NCBI GenBank assembly: GCA_002311315.1
Contig: DBZZ01000075.1
Coordinates: forward strand, 14,665 to 29,125
Direction of reading: 5' to 3'
Length of the DNA: 14,461 nt
From: Methylococcaceae bacterium UBA1147
GTDB lineage: Bacteria > Pseudomonadota > Gammaproteobacteria > Methylococcales > UBA1147
A program made the translations under genes and the position numbers. The notes below the pieces were generated by a model. It had not been told where the DNA came from, did no database searches, and worked only from the letters and a program-made list of their open reading frames with translations. The stretch's first letter is position 1, and every line of letters starts with the position of its first letter. This document shows positions 1 through 6,539 of the stretch, piece by piece.

Positions 1-2
1 CT

Positions 3-488
3 GCCGCAGTCGCACCCGAACCGGTCGCGCCGAAGCCAGTCGCTGAACAACCCGCGGTACCGACACCTGCCCGGCGTGAGCCAGTGAAACCAATTACACT
101 GAGAGAAACGACACCCGATGCCGCGCTGCAGTTGTTGGGACTTTTGCAGCAAGAAGCCCGCTTCGTCGATTTTATCGAAGAGGATATCCAGTCTTTCTCT
201 GATGCGGAAATCGGTGCAGCCGCCCGGATCGTGCACGAAGGGTGTCACAAGGTGCTCCACAACCATTTTCAAATCGAGCCGGTACACAAGCAGCCCGAAA
301 ACAGCCGGGTAACCGTTCAGGCAGGCTTTGATCCTTCAAGCATTCGCTTGAGCGGCAATATCGTCGGCAAGCCGCCATTCAAAGGGACCCTGGTTCATCG
401 TGGCTGGAAAATCACCGACACCCGGCTGCCGAAACTTTCGGAGAACCACAACGTGAGCGTGGTTGCATCTGCCGAGGTGGAACTGTGA
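3..488 (+). CDS. DUF2760-type protein, 5' end outside the window
   Basis: The reading frame is open to the left edge and no stop precedes it, so the GTG at 84 is not a convincing start and the gene begins upstream of the window. The visible N-terminal part is a linker rich in Ala, Pro and Val (positions 3-83). It is followed by a compact domain of about 130 residues with the stretches LLGLLQQEARFVDFIEED and IGAAARIVHEGCHKVL, and a C-terminal part with PFKGTLVHRGWK. I recognise this as the DUF2760 family, which has no established function and as I recall is commonly encoded beside Hsp70-like genes. Its TGA overlaps the next gene's GTG start (GTGA, 485-488), which suggests translational coupling and a shared complex or pathway. 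The family call is from memory of the motif pattern. Confidence 0.82.
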   Translation, partial: AAVAPEPVAPKPVAEQPAVPTPARREPVKPITLRETTPDAALQLLGLLQQEARFVDFIEEDIQSFSDAEIGAAARIVHEGCHKVLHNHFQIEPVHKQPENSRVTVQAGFDPSSIRLSGNIVGKPPFKGTLVHRGWKITDTRLPKLSENHNVSVVASAEVEL

Positions 489-2557
489 ACGACTCCACCC
501 GAACCGGGGAGCCGCGCTACTCGGTAGGGATCGACCTGGGAACAACGCACTGCGTTCTGGCCTCGGTTGACCTCAGGGACAGCGATGGCGAATCGATTAC
601 CCAGGAGGTCATGGCCATCCCCCAGTTGACGTCGCCCGGCGTTGTCGACACCAGAAGCCAGCTTCCCTCGTTTATCTATCAGGCTCACGACGATGAGCTT
701 GCCTCCAGCGACTTGGTCCTGCCCTGGACCGATAAGCCCGAAGCGACGGTCGGCGAACTGGCCCGCCAACTGGGCAGTAAGACGCCGATCCGGCTGGTTT
801 CCAGTGCCAAGAGCTGGTTGTGCCACTCGGGCGTGGATTGCCGGGCTGCCATCCTTCCGGTAGAAGCGCCTGAGGAAGTCGAGCGCATCTCTCCTCTGCA
901 AGCATCGACCCATTACCTGGAGCACATGAAACAGGCATGGGATCACGCTCACCCGCAAAACCCACTTGAAGAGCAAGAGATTGCGATCACGGTACCGGCC
1001 TCATTCGACCCAGCTGCCCGGGAACTGACCGCGGAAGCGGCTCGAACCGTTGGTATTGGACACGCAATCCTGCTGGAAGAACCCCAGTCTGCACTTTACA
1101 GCTGGATTCAGCAGAGCAAGGGGACCTGGCGCGACCAGGTTGATGTCGGCGACATCATCCTGGTTATCGATGTCGGCGGGGGAACGACCGATCTTTCCCT
1201 GATCGCTGTCACCCAGGAAAACGGGAACCTGGAGCTCAACCGGGTGGCGGTAGGTGACCATATCCTGCTGGGAGGCGACAACATGGACCTGGCCCTGGCC
1301 TACACGGTCAAGGCCAAGCTGGAGGCGGAGGGAAAGATACTGGAACCCTGGCAGATTCAGGCCCTGACCCACGGCTGCCGGGACGCCAAGGAAGCCCTTT
1401 TCCTGAATCCGTCCCTGAATGAAATTCCGCTGGTCGTACCCAGTCGGGGCTCTTCCTTGGTCGGCAGCAGCATCCGAACGGAACTGATCCGCAACGAAAT
1501 CGACCAGGTACTGGTGGAAGGTTTCCTACCCCAGGTCAACTCGGCTGACCGTCCCTTTTCACAAGCCCGAACCGGCTTGACTACGATCGGCCTACCCTAC
1601 GCACAGGACGCAGCCATCACAAGGCACCTCGGTTTCTTTTTGACCCGGCAGCTCTCTGCAACAGACGACATTGCCGGCTACCAAAAATCCGATCATGCAA
1701 CATTCTTGCATCCGACGGCGGTACTGTTGAATGGAGGAGTTCTGAAAGCGGAGGCCTTGACCGACCGGCTCATGAATATTCTCAACGGCTGGCTCGAATC
1801 GGAACAGGCGCAGCCTGCCCGACTACTGGAAGGGGCCGACCTGGACCTGTCGGTTGCCCGCGGAGCTGCCTATTACGGCTATGTTCGAAAGGGCGACGGG
1901 GTCAGGATTCGCGGCGGTACAGCGGCTGCCTACTACGTGGGGGTCGAAAGTGCGATGCCGGCGGTTCCCGGAATGTCGCCTCCGCTTCAGGCGCTCTGCA
2001 TCGCGCCCTTTGGTATGGAGGAAGGAACCGAAACAGAATTACCACCCTACGAATTCGGTGTGGTCGTCGGGGAACCTGTCCGATTCCGGTTCTTCGGATC
2101 CTCAGTCCGTCGGGAAGACGAGGTCGGTACCCGGCTGGACCACTGGAATCCGCAAGACATCGAGGAACTCGATGAAATCGAAGTGATTCTGCCGCTTGAA
2201 GGCCATGAGGCCGGTGAAGTGGTTCCGGTTCAGCTCTGTGCAGCCATCACCGAGGTCGGTACGCTAAAACTCGAAGCTGTGGCAAAAGAGGGCGGTAAAC
2301 GCTGGAAGATCGAATTCGATGTTCGCGCCAGTGATGAAACACCCCGGCCATCGTCTACTGGGACAGCAACCCCATCTACACCGCAGCAACCCACAACGGT
2401 CGCCGCTCTATCGACCAGCGAAGAAGCAGAAACCAGTGCCGTAGCGAACGACGAGCTTGTTCAGGAACAGGATTCCGAAGAACCGCAGCCAGAGCCTGAA
2501 ACGGAACAACAGGAACAATCCTCCAGCAAGCGCTTCTGGTCGTTCAAGAACTCATAA
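485..2557 (+). CDS. Hsp70-like ATPase 1 (short form with acidic tail)
   Basis: The 690-residue product has the Hsp70/actin-fold ATPase signatures: phosphate-1 loop GIDLGTTHCVLA (residues 15-26), a lysine in SSAKSWL (K109, matching the DnaK catalytic Lys70 region), ITVPASFD (168-175), EEPQSALY (198-205), phosphate-2 loop IDVGGGTTDLSLI (228-240) and the adenosine motif LLNGGVLKAEALTDRL (414-429). After the ATPase domain there is no DnaK-type hydrophobic linker. Instead there is a beta-rich segment (about 470-615) and then a low-complexity tail rich in Ser, Thr, Glu and Gln (about 618-690) ending in KRFWSFKNS. It is an Hsp70 family protein but not DnaK, and the client is unknown. The GTG start is chosen because it gives the 4-bp overlap with the upstream gene and places the phosphate loop about 14 residues in. 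It is paralogous to the next gene. Confidence 0.92.
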   Translation: MNDSTRTGEPRYSVGIDLGTTHCVLASVDLRDSDGESITQEVMAIPQLTSPGVVDTRSQLPSFIYQAHDDELASSDLVLPWTDKPEATVGELARQLGSKTPIRLVSSAKSWLCHSGVDCRAAILPVEAPEEVERISPLQASTHYLEHMKQAWDHAHPQNPLEEQEIAITVPASFDPAARELTAEAARTVGIGHAILLEEPQSALYSWIQQSKGTWRDQVDVGDIILVIDVGGGTTDLSLIAVTQENGNLELNRVAVGDHILLGGDNMDLALAYTVKAKLEAEGKILEPWQIQALTHGCRDAKEALFLNPSLNEIPLVVPSRGSSLVGSSIRTELIRNEIDQVLVEGFLPQVNSADRPFSQARTGLTTIGLPYAQDAAITRHLGFFLTRQLSATDDIAGYQKSDHATFLHPTAVLLNGGVLKAEALTDRLMNILNGWLESEQAQPARLLEGADLDLSVARGAAYYGYVRKGDGVRIRGGTAAAYYVGVESAMPAVPGMSPPLQALCIAPFGMEEGTETELPPYEFGVVVGEPVRFRFFGSSVRREDEVGTRLDHWNPQDIEELDEIEVILPLEGHEAGEVVPVQLCAAITEVGTLKLEAVAKEGGKRWKIEFDVRASDETPRPSSTGTATPSTPQQPTTVAALSTSEEAETSAVANDELVQEQDSEEPQPEPETEQQEQSSSKRFWSFKNS

Positions 2558-2564
2558 CTGGGTA

Positions 2565-2601
2565 TTTCGGGGGAAGGCCTGCCTAGGCCTTTCCCCCGAA
2601 A
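2565..2601 (+). repeat. Strong intercistronic inverted repeat (hairpin)
   Basis: The arms are 2565-2580 (TTTCGGGGGAAGGCCT) and 2585-2601, which is its reverse complement with one extra T; the loop is GCCT. The hairpin begins 7 bp after the stop codon of the first Hsp70 gene and lies about 78 bp before the start of the second. No run of U follows the stem on the + strand, so it is not a classical intrinsic terminator. It may act as a partial terminator, a 3'-end stabiliser or a processing site that sets the ratio of the two proteins. Confidence 0.8.
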
Positions 2602-2678
2602 GCGCAGGTTCCCTCACGTTGGCCCCATCCAAGCGTAGAGCCATTGATTCAAAGCCAGAGCACCGAATTCCGCAGATC

Positions 2679-5465
2679 ATGAGTTCCCGTAAAAATTCGT
2701 CTCGTTTCATTGTCGGGATCGACCTGGGCACCACGCATACCGTCCTTGCCTATTCTGATACCGGGCAAGACAAGAATCCCCGGCTACAGATTCTTGAAAT
2801 TGAGCAACTCGTTGCGCCTGGCGAAATAGCTGCCCGACCGCTGTTGCCCTCGACACGTTACCACCCCGCTGAGGGCGAGCTCTCGGATGACGACATCGGA
2901 CTGCCCTGGCACAGCGAAGGCTTTGACGACCCCGCCGGCAGAACAGTGATCGGGGAACTGGCCAGGAACCTGGGTGCCAAAAGCCTGGGGCGAACAATCA
3001 ACAGCGCCAAAAGCTGGCTATCCCATGCTTCCGTTGACCGCAATGCTCCCATCCTGCCGTGGGGAGCGGCCGACGATGTCATCAAGGTTTCTCCGGTCAG
3101 CGCCAGTGCCAGCTACCTCGCGCACGCAAGGGCAGCCTGGAACCGTAAATTCCCGGAACACCCGCTGGAAAAGCAGGATATCGTCATCACGATACCGGCC
3201 TCGTTCGATGAAATGGCCAGGACTCTGACCCTGGAAGCAGCGCGGCAGGCTGGACTCAGAGAGGCACGGCTGCTGGAAGAACCGCAGGCAGTGTTCTACG
3301 ACTGGCTCTGGAACCACCGCAAGCAATTGAAGGAGGCGATCAAAAATATCCGGCTGGTGATGATCTGTGACATCGGCGGAGGAACCTGCGACTTCACACT
3401 GATCCGGGTCCGGCTGGAAAATGATGAACCCATCCTTGACCGGGTAGGGGTCGGTGACCACCTGATGCTGGGCGGCGACAATATCGATCTGACACTAGCT
3501 CACCTGGCGGAAAAGCGGCTGACTAATGGTAGCAAACCGCTTTCCACGGCCAATCTCTACCAACTCATCGAACAATGCCGCTCGCTCAAGGAAAAACTTC
3601 TTGGGCCGAATGCGGCGGAAGGTGGCAAGATTACCCTACTGGGTTCCGGATCCAGATTGATTGGCGGAGCCCAGTCGGTCGAACTGAGCCGAACCGAAGT
3701 TGAAAGCACCGTCCTCGACGGGTTCTTCCCACTCAGCAAACTGGACGAAACCCCTGACCGCAAACGCAGCGGGGTTGTCGAATTCGGTCTCCCCTACGTG
3801 GCCGATCCGGCCATTTCAAGGCACATCGCGGCATTCCTTCGCAATCACGAAAACGTGTCTCGCGAAGCGCTGGGCGGAAACGACAAAGATATTGTTCCCG
3901 ATGCCATCCTGTTCAACGGGGGGATGTTTCGAAGCTTTCGGATCGCTGAACGCGTGATGCAGCTTCTTGCATCCTGGACCGAAAGAAAACCCCGACAACT
4001 GGAAAACACCAACCCCGAACTGGCAGTCGCCTATGGGGGAGTCGCCTACGGCATCGCCCGGCGCGGTGGGCATGTCCGGATTGGCGGCGGTTCGGCACGG
4101 CATTACTTCCTGCAGGTACACCACCGGAAAGGCAACCGGCAACAAGGGGTCTGCATTCTGCCGAAAGGAACCGAAGAAGGGCAGGAAATCCGGTTGACCG
4201 ACCGGACCTTCCTGTTACGGTTGGGTGAGCCTGTGCGTTTCCACCTACTCTCGTCGACCGGCGAAACCGCGGTCGCGGCCGGGGAAATCGTCGACACCGA
4301 TGATGAAAAATTCATTTCCCTGCCGCCGCTGGCAGTTACGCTGGACAGCCAGGCCGGCGACAGGCAGGAACAAATTGTCGAACTGGCCGCATCACTCACG
4401 GAACTCGGTACCCTGCAACTACAATGCGTGGCAAAAGAAAGTGACACGGATCAACGCTGGGACGTCCAGTTCCAACTTCGAGGCAGGAATGGATCAGACG
4501 CTACCGATTCGGCGCTGCCAGCCAATTTCAGTGTCGCCCGAAACCGGATTCTCGAATTTTTCGGCAATAAGTCCGAACAAAAGAACGCAAAATCTGTGAA
4601 GGGACTGCGGGGCGACCTGGAAAAATTGCTGGGAAATAGGAACGAATGGGATACGGCATTGATTCGCGAACTGTTCGGGATCTTTCTGGAATCGGCGAAA
4701 AACCGCCGGCGATCGGCTAACCACGAACGGGTCTGGCTCAGCCTGATGGGTTTCTGCCTGCGTCCAGGTTTCGGCGCAATTCTGGACGACTGGCGTGTTG
4801 ATCAGGTCTGGAGGATCTACGCCCAAAACCCGCAATTCATTAACGAGACGCAGAACTGGACCGAGTGGTGGACCCTCTGGAGACGGGTGGCCGGTGGGCT
4901 CGACGACGCCCGGCAGGCCCGGATCTACAATGACATTGCCAAGTACCTGAATCCGGCTACGGCCCGCCAGGGCAAGACTGCGAAGGAAATCAGGAAACGA
5001 GGTTATGAAGGCATCGTGCGCCTGTCAGGGGTTCTGGAACGCCTACCCGTTGACCGGAAAATCCAGATCGGCCAGTGGCTGATCAAGCGTCTGGAGAAAC
5101 CGAGCGAACCCGAACAAAGCTGGTGGGCACTCGGCCGGATTGCTGCTCGGGTCCCGTTCCACGGCAGTATTCACAATGTAATCCCACCAGAAACGGCTGC
5201 CAAATGGCTAGATTTTCTCCTCGGGCAGGACTGGAAAAAATCGCCCCATATCGGTTTTGCCGCCACCATCCTTGGGCGGCTCAGCGGTGATCGGGAACGC
5301 GATCTTAACCTAGTCGAGCGCGACAAGATTCTTTCAATGCTTCAGGAAAACAGGGCACCCAAGTCGTGGGCACGCCTCATCGAAGAGGTAACCGAGCTGG
5401 AAGAATCCGATGCCAAGCGCATATTTGGCGAAGCACTACCCCCGGGACTGAAACTGTTGGACTGA
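2679..5465 (+). CDS. Hsp70-like ATPase 2 with C-terminal helical domain (DUF3731-like)
   Basis: The product is 928 residues from the ATG at 2679, chosen because the homologous N-terminus (MSSRKNSSRFIVGIDLGTTH) begins there. The frame stays open upstream to an ATG at 2457, but that would overlap the previous gene by 101 bp and add a non-homologous extension. ATPase motifs are phosphate-1 GIDLGTTHTVLA (residues 13-24), SAKSWL with K111, ITIPASFD (170-177), EEPQAVFY (200-207), phosphate-2 CDIGGGTCDFTLI (230-242) and adenosine motif LFNGGMFRSFRIAERV (411-426). Residues about 470-600 form a beta-rich segment similar to the first Hsp70. Residues about 617-928 are a helical, Trp- and Arg-rich domain (WTEWWTLWRR at 727-736) that I take to be DUF3731. 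The Shine-Dalgarno sequence is weak. It probably acts with the two upstream proteins as an ATP-driven remodeller; the substrate is unknown. Confidence 0.9.
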   Translation: MSSRKNSSRFIVGIDLGTTHTVLAYSDTGQDKNPRLQILEIEQLVAPGEIAARPLLPSTRYHPAEGELSDDDIGLPWHSEGFDDPAGRTVIGELARNLGAKSLGRTINSAKSWLSHASVDRNAPILPWGAADDVIKVSPVSASASYLAHARAAWNRKFPEHPLEKQDIVITIPASFDEMARTLTLEAARQAGLREARLLEEPQAVFYDWLWNHRKQLKEAIKNIRLVMICDIGGGTCDFTLIRVRLENDEPILDRVGVGDHLMLGGDNIDLTLAHLAEKRLTNGSKPLSTANLYQLIEQCRSLKEKLLGPNAAEGGKITLLGSGSRLIGGAQSVELSRTEVESTVLDGFFPLSKLDETPDRKRSGVVEFGLPYVADPAISRHIAAFLRNHENVSREALGGNDKDIVPDAILFNGGMFRSFRIAERVMQLLASWTERKPRQLENTNPELAVAYGGVAYGIARRGGHVRIGGGSARHYFLQVHHRKGNRQQGVCILPKGTEEGQEIRLTDRTFLLRLGEPVRFHLLSSTGETAVAAGEIVDTDDEKFISLPPLAVTLDSQAGDRQEQIVELAASLTELGTLQLQCVAKESDTDQRWDVQFQLRGRNGSDATDSALPANFSVARNRILEFFGNKSEQKNAKSVKGLRGDLEKLLGNRNEWDTALIRELFGIFLESAKNRRRSANHERVWLSLMGFCLRPGFGAILDDWRVDQVWRIYAQNPQFINETQNWTEWWTLWRRVAGGLDDARQARIYNDIAKYLNPATARQGKTAKEIRKRGYEGIVRLSGVLERLPVDRKIQIGQWLIKRLEKPSEPEQSWWALGRIAARVPFHGSIHNVIPPETAAKWLDFLLGQDWKKSPHIGFAATILGRLSGDRERDLNLVERDKILSMLQENRAPKSWARLIEEVTELEESDAKRIFGEALPPGLKLLD

Positions 5466-6530
5466 CTGACCAACCGACAGATCGGCGTTTCACTGGCAGG
5501 CCACCATTGCCCCCCTCTCGAATACCGGATCACTTCATCAATGATCGGTCAGTCTCAGCTGTACCCCGGGAGATCCTGCCCCCATTTGTCGTCTTTGAAG
5601 GGTCACCGGAATCTGCACGATGATGATAACCATTGTCAGCAACGCGACCAGCTCCATCTGAACCAGATACCCGGGTCATTCCCCGACGAGGAATCTCTTC
5701 CGGTGGCTACCTCGACTGGCTTCGCCGCTACCTGCGACCCCTCCTGCCATTTGATTGGCTACTGGTGTGTTTTGATTCGAATATCGGACATAACTTGGAC
5801 AGGGAAGTTGGACTTGCACACGGCGGTATAGCCGGCCAATCCAGACTGGTAAATGGTAACTTCTTCATCGAAGCGGTCTGTTCCTCTCGTTCAAATTCCG
5901 CGAATCAGACATCTCCGGAGTGATCTTGAGCGGTCCGGAAGTAAGGTTGGTCGAGAATGTCAATCATGTAACGACTGGACATCAGAACGCCAGTGGACTA
6001 GAACATCCTATCCTACATAGAGGCTTTGGGTTGGGGCCGAAAAGCCCAATAAAGATTACGCTAACGCACGACACGCCAACAAACTGGTACCAGCGCAAAT
6101 TCGCAACGCACTGATGGATCGATTGCAGCCGTTGGGTTCTCATTGCGGCGGCCGGTCGGGCAGCGACACAAGACTGCGTTTGCCAAACCCAAGACCCGCT
6201 AACGAACAAACTGCCGCGCTTCAAAACGAATCGATTTTGCCCGCGGGGCAGGGTGACTTAGAATATCTGGCAGAACGTGAATCTGATCCTTGTCATCTCC
6301 TTACCATCATCAATTCGGCCAACTCTTTTCTTGAATAGACCCAGCACAGGAATTGCCATCCTGTCACAGTCCAGAGACCCATCCCTGGTTCGCCAGTCTG
6401 GCGTCGCAGCTGTCGCGCTTGATGACCACCCTAGAATCCTCCGGATCTTTACAAACGCGTCAGCAGCCAAAGCCGGGGCTGCGCCATTGTTAACCCACAT
6501 CACAAATCCGTTTGCAACGACCAAGTATTC
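5466..6530. other. Long intergenic region without a convincing gene
   Basis: About 1.06 kb between the Hsp70 gene and ppc. Open frames exist on both strands (for example 5541-5831 +, 5633-5923 +, 5982-6224 -, 6114-6338 +), but they overlap one another, lack good ribosome binding sites and encode no motif I recognise. I found no tRNA: the sequences near 5773 and 5889 that resemble a T-loop have no matching stems. A small hairpin with arms TTGGGGC and GCCCAA lies near 6033-6051. Some of this stretch may be the ppc upstream control region, a small RNA or an eroded gene, but the sequence does not settle which. Confidence 0.55.
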
Positions 6531-6539
6531 ATGAATCAA
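6258..6539 (-). other. Doubtful small open frame antisense to the ppc upstream region
   Basis: A 93-residue frame that starts with an ATG overlapping the ppc start on the opposite strand (MIHEYLVVANGFVMWVNNG...). Part of it has gene-like composition (APALAADAFVKIRRILG), but I recognise no family. An 85-residue + strand frame (6277-6534) covers the same DNA and ends in an ATGA overlap with ppc. At most one can be real and both may be chance. Listed only because this is the least explained part of the window. Confidence 0.12.

Noticed and set aside
2457..2678. Upstream extension of the second Hsp70 reading frame to an ATG at 2457
   Set aside because: It overlaps the coding sequence of the first Hsp70, runs through the intergenic hairpin and adds residues with no Hsp70 similarity; the ATG at 2679 gives the expected N-terminus.
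5773..5905. T-loop-like sequences (GATTCGAAT, GTTCAAATT) suggesting a tRNA
   Set aside because: No acceptor, D or anticodon stems could be paired around either sequence on either strand.
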